Below, in pieces: positions 1-6,656 of a stretch of DNA of 11,490 bases. Within the stretch, counting starts at the first letter, position 1; each line of letters opens with the position of its first letter. The notes below the pieces were generated by a model. That model made no database searches. It saw only the letters and a program-made list of their open reading frames with translations, and was not told the origin of the DNA. Origin of the DNA: Bdellovibrio sp. GTDB taxonomy: Bacteria; Bdellovibrionota; UBA1018. Where the stretch lies: the NCBI GenBank assembly GCA_016213345.1, contig JACRAO010000100.1, positions 1 through 11,490 of the forward strand. Reading direction: 5' to 3'. Position numbers and translations under genes: made by a program.

Positions 1-321
1 AAACAAGATTCAATTTTTATGAATCTTGAACGTGCATGCCAAGCCGCTATTGATTTTGGCATGCATCTAGTAAGAACACACAAATTAGGAATTCCTAAAG
101 ATAGTAGGGACTCTTTTAGACTCTTAGAAAAAGCAAATTTATTACCTGTAAAGTTGTCTAAGAATTTACAAGAAATGGATGGGTTTCGTAATATGGCAGT
201 TCACCGATATCGGGAAGTTGATCTCAAAATAGTTGAAGATGTTATCAAAAATCGTTTAGATGACTTCATGAAATTTATAAAAGTAGCAATAAAAATCAAA
301 AGGAAGAACAAGAACGTATAG
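1..321 (+). CDS. HepT-like HEPN-domain RNase toxin (DUF86), 5' end outside window
   Basis: This is the C-terminal part of a HepT-family HEPN protein, the RNase toxin of HepT/MntA toxin-antitoxin pairs. The signature is R-x4-H-x-Y; counting from the ATG at 19 it is Arg57, His62 and Tyr64 in RNMAVHRY, the metal-independent RNase active site of the HEPN fold. The ATG at 19 is probably internal. The frame is open to base 1 and encodes KQDSIF just before MNLERACQAAID, and in the family that helix is preceded by a similar 'QD..' stretch and more N-terminal sequence. The first roughly 30-40 residues therefore lie upstream. The partner nucleotidyltransferase antitoxin (MntA) usually sits next to hepT; it is not downstream here, so it would have to be upstream, off the window. 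The gene converges on the permease genes. The family call is firm; activity is not shown. Confidence 0.8.
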   Translation, partial: KQDSIFMNLERACQAAIDFGMHLVRTHKLGIPKDSRDSFRLLEKANLLPVKLSKNLQEMDGFRNMAVHRYREVDLKIVEDVIKNRLDDFMKFIKVAIKIKRKNKNV

Positions 322-384
322 AAGCTGCAAAATAGCAACTACAATTTTTGTGTGGCTTCTGCACTGCTGTTCGTTTAAGCCAAA

Positions 385-1161
385 TCATTTCTCCTCAGAT
401 AATAGCTGTAAAGATAAAACGGTAAAAAACAATGGCAATCCACTCACTATTGATACATGAGGCGCCTCTAAAAGATAATCCTTACCTTGTAATAGCAAAC
501 TCCCCCAAGTATTTGCACCTACCGGAGCACCTACTCCTAAAAAAGAAAGCGTAGCTTCTGCTAGTAATATATGTGAAAAAACATTTGGCAACTTTACAAG
601 ACAAAATGAAAGCACTCTTGGCAAAACATGTCGGATTAAAATCCAAAAAATATTTGATCCTAAGGCCACTGATGCCTTTACATAATCTTCTAGTAATAAC
701 TCCCTGGTTCTGACGTAAACAAACCTAATAAAACCTGGCAATGATCCAATCAAAAGCGAAACAATAAGGGTTCCCCAACCAGGACCCCAAAGTGCTGCAA
801 AAGCTAAAGATAACAAAAGAGAAGGAAAGGCCAATAAGAAATCTAAAGACCTTAATAAAATAATTTGTAAAAATCCAGGCATCACAGCAAGCGACATTCC
901 ACAAGTTATGCCAATAAAAAACGAAAAACAAACAACGCTAAAAGCAAAAAACGAGCTAATGAGTGATGCCTCTCCAGCCACCAATAACAAATCTCTACCA
1001 AAAGCATCAAACCCAAAAGGATGAGACAAAGTCGGACTTAAAAGATTTAAGCTTAAATCAAAAGAGATGTCTTGTTTAATAATAAAAATAAACACAGCCA
1101 CCAAATACCAAAGTACAAGCCACAATAGACATGAATTTTGTATAAAAATTCGTTTCTTCAT
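385..1161 (-). CDS. ABC transporter permease, DppC/OppC type
   Basis: Inner-membrane permease subunit of a peptide/nickel (Dpp/Opp) class ABC importer, 258 aa, which is near the short end for DppC. Residues 11-28 form an N-terminal membrane helix, followed by the family motif HPFGFDAFGRDLL (47-59), which precedes the transporter core. Further hydrophobic segments lie at about 66-88, 98-124 and 130-150. The EAA loop that contacts the ATPase is at about 158-183 (KASVALGS...RHVLPRV). The conserved AEATLSFLGVG is at 201-211, followed by WGSLL (219-223). The ATG overlaps the stop of the upstream DppB-like gene in an ATGA junction, implying translational coupling and a DppB-DppC heterodimer. The substrate (peptide, muropeptide, nickel or other) cannot be told from permease sequence. 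No ATPase or binding-protein gene follows within the window. Confidence 0.9.
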   Translation of the reverse strand: MKKRIFIQNSCLLWLVLWYLVAVFIFIIKQDISFDLSLNLLSPTLSHPFGFDAFGRDLLLVAGEASLISSFFAFSVVCFSFFIGITCGMSLAVMPGFLQIILLRSLDFLLAFPSLLLSLAFAALWGPGWGTLIVSLLIGSLPGFIRFVYVRTRELLLEDYVKASVALGSNIFWILIRHVLPRVLSFCLVKLPNVFSHILLAEATLSFLGVGAPVGANTWGSLLLQGKDYLLEAPHVSIVSGLPLFFTVLSLQLLSEEK

Positions 1162-2078
1162 TGAAAGTCCTTATTATCTCCTTTTCTTATATAAATCCTA
1201 CTAGCTACAAAATCTCCAAACGCTGTGCCCAATAAAGACACAGTAGCTCCTAAAAATATCGCTGCTTGAACAACTGGATAATCTCTCTTTAAGATTGACT
1301 CAACCAGTAAACTCCCAAGTCCAGGCCAATTAAAAATGATTTCTGTGATAAATGTCCCAGCCAAAAGCGAACCCATCTGCGTCCCAAAATAAGCAATAAG
1401 AGCTCCTGAAGCTGGCATAAGGGCATATTTTAATTTGATCTTCCACTCCGGTATTCCTCGTGCACGCGCAGCTAAAGCTGAAGCCAGCTTTAGCTCATCA
1501 CCAATCCGAGCACGAATAAGTCTGGACCAGAAACCAGAAAACACTATAGCCAATGTTAAAGATGGCAAAATAACACTATCACTTGTTTTAAAAACAGGAA
1601 TCAAAACTGCAAATAAATATAAAAACATAGGCCCTATCCACACCATTGGCATTGCTGCTGTCCATGCTCCATAAACAGAACAAATGGGATAAAAATATTT
1701 TTCAATTTTTGATTGAGTGTGCGATTTGGATGAAATTACTCCAAAAACAAGACTAATTGAAACTGAAAACACAAGTGCCAATAGTGTCAAAAAAAGTGTA
1801 TTTTGAAATCGCTCAAAAATAAGATCTTTAATTGGCAAACGCGAGAATAAAGATTTCCCAAAGTTTCCTTTAATAAAACTAATAACATCTTGTTTCAATG
1901 AACTCAAAAAATTTTGATTTAAACCCAATTCTTCCGCAAGTACATTATTAGGAATATTAATGCCGCTCTCAGCTATCACTGTGTCTAATGGATCCCCCGG
2001 GAGCGCACGAATTAGAGCCCGACTCAGTGCAAAAATAAAAAAAATGATCAATACTATTGAAAATAGGCGTGTTATCAT
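1158..2078 (-). CDS. ABC transporter permease, DppB/OppB type
   Basis: Inner-membrane permease subunit partnering the DppC-like protein encoded directly downstream; 306 aa, typical for DppB. Recognisable landmarks are the N-terminal helix (about 5-22), the periplasmic LPGDP (26-30) and GNFGKSL (71-77). Next come hydrophobic segments at about 94-115 and 135-163, then the EAA-type cytoplasmic loop (about 192-222, with ASALAARARGIP) and the family block FNWPGLGSLL (249-258) followed by RDYPVVQ (265-271). The ATG at 2076-2078 has no clear Shine-Dalgarno sequence, while a plausible promoter lies only about 20 bp upstream, so the leader would be short. It is divergent from nagZ across 100 bp. Two permease genes with no ATPase or solute-binding protein gene alongside is unusual, since this family is normally a five-gene operon. 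Confidence 0.9.
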   Translation of the reverse strand: MITRLFSIVLIIFFIFALSRALIRALPGDPLDTVIAESGINIPNNVLAEELGLNQNFLSSLKQDVISFIKGNFGKSLFSRLPIKDLIFERFQNTLFLTLLALVFSVSISLVFGVISSKSHTQSKIEKYFYPICSVYGAWTAAMPMVWIGPMFLYLFAVLIPVFKTSDSVILPSLTLAIVFSGFWSRLIRARIGDELKLASALAARARGIPEWKIKLKYALMPASGALIAYFGTQMGSLLAGTFITEIIFNWPGLGSLLVESILKRDYPVVQAAIFLGATVSLLGTAFGDFVASRIYIRKGDNKDFQ

Positions 2079-2093
2079 ACTTATTATATTTTA

Positions 2094-2122
2094 TAAATAG
2101 CACTTGACTGCACTCACGCCAA
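2094..2122 (-). promoter_or_regulatory. Candidate sigma-70-type promoter for the permease pair
   Basis: Read on the minus strand, TTGGCG (2122-2117) and TATTTA (2099-2094) are separated by exactly 17 bp, a plausible -35/-10 pair. A transcript would start about 10-15 nt before the ATG at 2078, giving a short leader without a recognisable ribosome binding site. The call rests on consensus matching alone. Confidence 0.4.
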
Positions 2123-2150
2123 TCTCTTTATATATATGTTAAAATATACT
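2104..2150 (+). promoter_or_regulatory. Candidate promoter region for nagZ
   Basis: TTGACT (2104-2109) is a good -35 element. Several -10-like hexamers follow: TATATA (2129-2134, 19 bp spacing), an extended -10 TGTTAAAAT (2137-2145) and TATACT (2145-2150). The last two would start transcription just before the purine-rich ribosome binding site at 2158-2168. The region overlaps the divergent permease promoter, so one regulator could control both directions. No clean operator palindrome was seen. Confidence 0.4.
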
Positions 2151-2178
2151 AACATGTAGAGGTGAGGGAAATAAAAAG

Positions 2179-3285
2179 ATGTCAACCATAGAAGACGCCA
2201 AAAATCAACTCGGGGAATTATTCATTATAGGATTCAATGGATTTGAATTATCAGATGACACAAGTGCTTTTCTATCCCAAGCAAAAATTGGAGGAGTAAT
2301 TCTATTTGCAGCTAACTACGACAATCCTGCTCAGGTAACGGAACTAATTCGACAAGCGCAGGAGAGTAGATCTGGTCTTCCTCTTTGGATTGCGGTTGAT
2401 CACGAAGGTGGAAAAGTCCAACGGTTTCGAAAAGGATTCACACAAATCCCGAGTGCAGAAACAATTGGAAAAGCAAATTCACCAAAACTTACTTTTCAAA
2501 TATCTGAAATCATGGCAACTGAATTAAGAGCTGTAGGTGTAAATTTAAATTTTTGCCCAGTCGCAGATATATGGACAAATCCAAAAAATACTGTCCTAAA
2601 CACCCGCACTTATGGACAAACAGAAGATCATGTCTCAAAAATGGTCACCGCCATGGTACGCGGACATGTGATCCAAAAAGTTCAACCCTGTATAAAACAT
2701 TTTCCTGGCCACGGAGATACTTTTGTTGACTCGCATTTTGTCTTGCCAAAAGTGAATACACCAATCGATGTTTTACAAAATAGAGAACTGAAGCCGTTTT
2801 ATAAAGCACTCAGATCTCATTGTTCATGCGTCATGACTGCTCATATTTTGAATCCAACAATTGATCCTGATTTTCCAGCTACTTTATCTAAAAAAACAAT
2901 CCAAAATCTGTTAAAACAACAAAACCGCGCGTCTCCTATCATTATTAGTGATGATTTAGAAATGAAAGCAATTACAGATAATTATGGACTGGCAGATGCT
3001 TCAAGACTAGCACTCGAAGCTGGCTGTGATATTTTAATTTATAAAACAGAAGCTACAGCAAGAAAAGCATATGATGCTTTGTTAAAATCTCTAGAGGACA
3101 ACAAACTAGATCCTGGCATCGTCATAGAAGCCGCTAAACATGTGCGAACATTTAAACAATCTACTCTTATGCCATACGAACCACCAGCTATGACAGAACT
3201 ATCTACAAAAATAGGCATCGAAGAATATAAGAAAGTAATTGAGCAACTTGCAAGCGAAGTAAGAAAGCAAATGTCTAAAATTTAA
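2179..3285 (+). CDS. nagZ: Beta-N-acetylhexosaminidase NagZ (GH3)
   Basis: Glycoside hydrolase family 3 enzyme that removes GlcNAc from GlcNAc-anhydroMurNAc (peptides) in cell-wall recycling. Its 368 aa exceed the roughly 340 aa of classic single-domain Gram-negative NagZ only by a C-terminal tail. Visible motifs are DHEGGKVQRFR (74-84), KHFPGHGDT (173-181), the Asp-His pair on the mobile acid/base loop (Asp184 and His186 in DSH), and SDDLEM (257-262) with Asp258 as the expected nucleophile. There is no signal peptide, consistent with the usual cytoplasmic location. The start at 2179 is supported by the purine-rich stretch GAGGTGAGGG about 10 bp upstream. The Y-family polymerase gene follows 15 bp after the stop codon. 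Family and function are clear; the exact substrate preference is inferred. Confidence 0.92.
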   Translation: MSTIEDAKNQLGELFIIGFNGFELSDDTSAFLSQAKIGGVILFAANYDNPAQVTELIRQAQESRSGLPLWIAVDHEGGKVQRFRKGFTQIPSAETIGKANSPKLTFQISEIMATELRAVGVNLNFCPVADIWTNPKNTVLNTRTYGQTEDHVSKMVTAMVRGHVIQKVQPCIKHFPGHGDTFVDSHFVLPKVNTPIDVLQNRELKPFYKALRSHCSCVMTAHILNPTIDPDFPATLSKKTIQNLLKQQNRASPIIISDDLEMKAITDNYGLADASRLALEAGCDILIYKTEATARKAYDALLKSLEDNKLDPGIVIEAAKHVRTFKQSTLMPYEPPAMTELSTKIGIEEYKKVIEQLASEVRKQMSKI

Positions 3286-3300
3286 ACATGAACAACTCAC

Positions 3301-4524
3301 ATGAATAATCCAAATGATGGCCTAAAGTATCTGCTTTTAGATTTGAACAGTTACTTTGCTTCATGCGAACAGGAATTAGATTCACACCTAAGAGGAAAAC
3401 CAATTGCCGTAGTACCAATGTTAAACGTTGAAACCACTTGCTGCTTAGCTGCCAGCTATGAAGCCAAAGCCTTTGGAATTAAAACTGGCACACTTGTTAA
3501 AGAAGCCAAACAAATGTGCCCAGACATAATCTTTGTTCAGGCGCAACATGAGCATTATGTTTATTTTCATCACCAAATCATAAATGCTGTTGAATCGTGT
3601 ATCCATATTGCACAGGTGCTATCTATTGACGAAATGCTTTGTGAACTCACAGGATCTCAAAAAAAAATAGAAATCGCAGTAGAGCTCTCAAAAAAAATAA
3701 AAACAACTATTAGATCAAAAGTTGGACAATGTTTACGATGCTCCATCGGACTTTCTACTAACCCATTTTTGGCCAAAGTAGCAAGCGATATGAAAAAACC
3801 AGACGGGCTGACTTTGATTTTAAAAAAAGATTTACCTGAACTGCTCTACACACTCAAGCTACGAGACTTTCCAGGTATTGGTCCACAAATGGAAAAAAGG
3901 ATAAATCAGTTTGGTATTGTTAGTGTAAAGCAACTTTGCCAGCTCACTCAAACAGAAATGAAAAAACTATGGGGTGGGATTAATGGAGATCGCTTTTATT
4001 TATGGTTACAAGGAGAGGACGTAAGTTTACCACATTCAAAAAGCCAGAGTCTGGGACATCAACATGTCCTAGAACCTAAGCTCAGAGACAGAAAAAGTGC
4101 ATATCAAGTTACTCAAAAACTTTTGATTCGTGCTGCTAGGCGATTAAGGAGAGAAGGTTTTTATACAAAAAAAATTTCACTCCATGTCAGATTTGCGGAC
4201 TTATATGACTCATTTGATAGCTATGAAAACCTAGAAGAAACACAAGACACGCTGACATTACTTCATGCAATTACCCGATTATGGGAAAAACTCCCACAAC
4301 ATAAGCCATTTAAAGTAGGAGTTACCTTGTCTAATTTAATAGAAGAAAAACACCACCAATTTTCTCTATTTAAAACCGAATCCAGAGAAAATCTTATGCA
4401 AACGATAGATAAAATTAATGACAAATTTAAAGACAAAGTCTATTTCGGTGCACTCTGTGACCGCAATCAAGCGGCAACTACCAAGATTGCCTTTCGTCGC
4501 ATACCTAAAATGAGTGAGTTTTGA
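3301..4524 (+). CDS. Y-family DNA polymerase, DinB-like ('ImpB'-type subgroup)
   Basis: Translesion DNA polymerase, 407 aa. The palm begins with LLLDLNSYFASCEQ (11-24): Asp14 is the first metal ligand, Asn16 sits where E. coli Pol IV has a second Asp, and Phe19 is the likely steric gate. SIDE (108-111) supplies the catalytic Asp110-Glu111. GLSTNPFLAKVASDMKKPDG (150-169) is a family block. A helix-hairpin-helix thumb motif (DFPGIGP, 189-195) follows, then a little-finger domain. QFSLF (353-357) resembles the beta-clamp motif QLxLF and lies about 50 residues before the C-terminus rather than at it. The wording RGKPIAVVP...AASYEAKAFGIKTGT matches a DinB-like subgroup often labelled 'ImpB' in databases, not UmuC. 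The gene has no obvious Shine-Dalgarno sequence and lies 15 bp after nagZ, so cotranscription is likely. No LexA box was recognised. Confidence 0.88.
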   Translation: MNNPNDGLKYLLLDLNSYFASCEQELDSHLRGKPIAVVPMLNVETTCCLAASYEAKAFGIKTGTLVKEAKQMCPDIIFVQAQHEHYVYFHHQIINAVESCIHIAQVLSIDEMLCELTGSQKKIEIAVELSKKIKTTIRSKVGQCLRCSIGLSTNPFLAKVASDMKKPDGLTLILKKDLPELLYTLKLRDFPGIGPQMEKRINQFGIVSVKQLCQLTQTEMKKLWGGINGDRFYLWLQGEDVSLPHSKSQSLGHQHVLEPKLRDRKSAYQVTQKLLIRAARRLRREGFYTKKISLHVRFADLYDSFDSYENLEETQDTLTLLHAITRLWEKLPQHKPFKVGVTLSNLIEEKHHQFSLFKTESRENLMQTIDKINDKFKDKVYFGALCDRNQAATTKIAFRRIPKMSEF

Positions 4525-4528
4525 AAAT

Positions 4529-6124
4529 CTAAAATCCAGAAAACTCGCCTTGAACACCAAAAACTTCTCTTAACACATCAGAAATTTCACCAAGTGTTGC
4601 ACGCCCTTGTGCGGCATTTAAAATTAACCCTTGCAAATCCTCTCCACCTTTTGCACCCTCTCTGAGTTGACTCAAAACTTCATTAACTGTAGCAACTGAT
4701 CGTTTGCTTTTAAATGCTCTAACTTTTTCGATAGCTTTTTTTTCTAGCTCTGGTGAAATCTTTGATACTTTTTTAGGTGTTTTATTTTTACTATTATCGA
4801 CAAAACAATTAACTCCAACTATCTTGAACTCTTGGGACTCTATTTTTTTCTGATCTAAATAAGCAGAATTCAAAATTTCACTTTGAATAAATCCTGACTC
4901 AATACACTTAATCATTCCACCTCTGTTTTTAATATCCTCTAAATAAATCCAAGTCCTGTGCTCAATTTCATTTGTTAAATACTCAATAAACCAACTCCCA
5001 CCCAATGGATCAACTGCGTTTGTAACTTGTGACTCAAAAGCAATAATTTGCTGAGTTCTTAAAGCTAAGCGCACCGATTCTTCTGTGGGAAGCCCTAAAG
5101 CCTCATCCTGACTATTAGTGTGCAATGATTGCACCCCACCTAAAACAGCCGATAATGCCTGTAAAGTAACACGAACAACATTGTTCTCAGCTTGTTGAGC
5201 AGTAAGCGTAGAACCTGCAGTTTGCGCATGAAACCTTAATGCTGAGCTTTTTGGATTCTTAGCGCCATATTTCTCTTTTGTAATTTTTGCCCATATTCTT
5301 CTTGCTGCACGAAACTTTGCGATTTCTTCGAAAAAATCGCTATGAACATTAAAGAAAAATGACAACTGACTGGCAAAACAATCAATATCCAAACCCTTCT
5401 TAAGCGTAGCCTCGAGATAAGCTATGGCATTTGCAAAAGTAAAGGCAAGCTCTTGTACAGCAGTCGATCCTGCTTCTCTAATATGATATCCAGAAATACT
5501 TATTGAATTCCACTTAGGCGTGTTTTTTGCTGACCAAGCAATCAAATCTGTAGCTAATCTCAAAGTACCTCCAGGTGGAAAAATATAATTTCCCCTGGCC
5601 ACGTATTCTTTCAAAACATCGTTTTGAACAGTGCCCCGCAGTTCATTTAGCAATATATTTTTCTCTCTTGCTAAAGCTACATAAAATGCAAATAAAATAT
5701 TAGCTGTTGCATTAATAGTCATCGAAGTAGAAATCTGAGATAAATCAATCTCATGAAATAACTCTTTCATATCCTCGATAGATGATATAGAAACCCCAAC
5801 TTTTCCGACCTCTCCTTTTGACCGTGCATGATCAGGATCTAATCCCAATTGCGTGGGTAAATCAAATGCAACAGACAAACCAGTTGTCCCATGTGCTAGC
5901 AAATATCGATATCTTTGATTGGACTCCTCTGCTGTCCCAAATCCAGCATACTGCCGCATTGTCCAAAGCTTGCTGCGATACATGTCTGGCTTAACCCCGC
6001 GCGTAAAGGGATACTCACCAGAAGCTCCTAAATTTTTTATATATTCAGCATCTAAATCTTCTGCTGCATAAGTTGCCTTTAGTGGAATGCCAGACCGAGT
6101 TTGTAACATTATATCTTTACTCAT
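4529..6124 (-). CDS. Methylmalonyl-CoA mutase, large (catalytic) subunit
   Basis: Coenzyme-B12-dependent mutase catalytic barrel interconverting (R)-methylmalonyl-CoA and succinyl-CoA; 531 aa. The chosen start at 6124 has a GGAG ribosome site at 6132-6135, 7 nt upstream, overlapping the last codon of the carrier-protein gene; the gap between the two genes is 4 bp. An upstream in-frame TTG at 6181 would overlap that gene by 53 bp and is less likely. Substrate-pocket motifs are RQYAGF (57-62, Tyr59) and KEYVARGNYIFPP (172-184, Arg177). This Tyr/Arg pair marks methylmalonyl-CoA mutases, whereas isobutyryl-CoA mutases carry Phe/Gln. SGYHIREAG (211-219) includes the conserved active-site His214. 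The protein ends after the barrel and linker, with no DxHxxG cobalamin-binding domain, so it needs a separate small subunit that is not in this window. PPGGTLR (183-189) departs from the usual PPxPSxR wording. Confidence 0.9.
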   Translation of the reverse strand: MSKDIMLQTRSGIPLKATYAAEDLDAEYIKNLGASGEYPFTRGVKPDMYRSKLWTMRQYAGFGTAEESNQRYRYLLAHGTTGLSVAFDLPTQLGLDPDHARSKGEVGKVGVSISSIEDMKELFHEIDLSQISTSMTINATANILFAFYVALAREKNILLNELRGTVQNDVLKEYVARGNYIFPPGGTLRLATDLIAWSAKNTPKWNSISISGYHIREAGSTAVQELAFTFANAIAYLEATLKKGLDIDCFASQLSFFFNVHSDFFEEIAKFRAARRIWAKITKEKYGAKNPKSSALRFHAQTAGSTLTAQQAENNVVRVTLQALSAVLGGVQSLHTNSQDEALGLPTEESVRLALRTQQIIAFESQVTNAVDPLGGSWFIEYLTNEIEHRTWIYLEDIKNRGGMIKCIESGFIQSEILNSAYLDQKKIESQEFKIVGVNCFVDNSKNKTPKKVSKISPELEKKAIEKVRAFKSKRSVATVNEVLSQLREGAKGGEDLQGLILNAAQGRATLGEISDVLREVFGVQGEFSGF

Positions 6125-6128
6125 ATCT

Positions 6129-6656
6129 TTACTCCAATAAAACCAAAGCCTCACCTGTCTCAACTGCTTGTCCTTGCTCAATAAAAATCTTTTTTACTTT
6201 CCCATTGTGTACAGAAGATACTTGATTTTCCATCTTCATGGCTTCGATAACGATCATAGGCTCGCCTTCTGTGATTGCTTGGCCTTCTTTAATTAATATC
6301 TTTAATACCTTTCCAGGCATTTGAGCTTTTATTTTGATCCCATGCTTTAATTTAGTATTTTGTGATTCAAAAAGTTCTGCACCAGATGTCAAAAAATGCA
6401 ACGAACTAAACACTTCAGAACTGCCGCGCTGTTTTACCTGATATTGAACCAGTCCCTCCTCTGAAACCTCCCCTAAAAGATCAAAGCTAAAAACTCCGTG
6501 TTCTGTCTTAATAGAAATTCCTTGAGCGTCTTTAAACCACTCAACCATCAATTGATCTTTCTCATTTATTTTTACTTGCACTATTCCATGTAAACCTATT
6601 GGTAATTTTGCAAAATCAAAATGCCAAGCTCCTACCTGCCCTTTTAGTGCACTCAT
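6129..6656 (-). CDS. Biotinyl carrier protein of propionyl-CoA carboxylase (BT-like plus BCCP domains)
   Basis: Carries the biotin that shuttles CO2 between biotin carboxylase and carboxyltransferase; 175 aa. The C-terminal part (about 107-175) is a biotinyl/lipoyl-attachment domain with the canonical EAMKMEN (138-144). Lys141 should be biotinylated. The N-terminal 100 residues are beta-rich (for example WHFDF at 11-15 and GVFSFDLL at 54-61) and resemble the BT linker domain found between the BC and BCCP parts of single-chain propionyl-CoA carboxylase alpha subunits; this assignment is inferred. The ATG overlaps the biotin carboxylase stop in an ATGA junction, so translation is probably coupled, matching a split alpha subunit. 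No Pro-Ala-rich linker of the kind seen in AccB is present. Confidence 0.88.
   Translation of the reverse strand: MSALKGQVGAWHFDFAKLPIGLHGIVQVKINEKDQLMVEWFKDAQGISIKTEHGVFSFDLLGEVSEEGLVQYQVKQRGSSEVFSSLHFLTSGAELFESQNTKLKHGIKIKAQMPGKVLKILIKEGQAITEGEPMIVIEAMKMENQVSSVHNGKVKKIFIEQGQAVETGEALVLLE

Noticed and set aside
322..384. Terminator between the convergent toxin and permease genes
   Set aside because: GAAGC and GCTTC can pair across a long loop, but there is no compact stem or following T-tract.
3288..3305. Short ORF MNNSHE starting at the ATG 3288, before the polymerase gene
   Set aside because: Six codons in a different frame with no ribosome site; likely chance, although it could in principle serve as a leader.
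6122..6181. Mutase start at an in-frame TTG (6181), adding 19 residues
   Set aside because: It would overlap the carrier gene by 53 bp. The ATG at 6124 has a well-spaced GGAG site and matches the family N-terminus.
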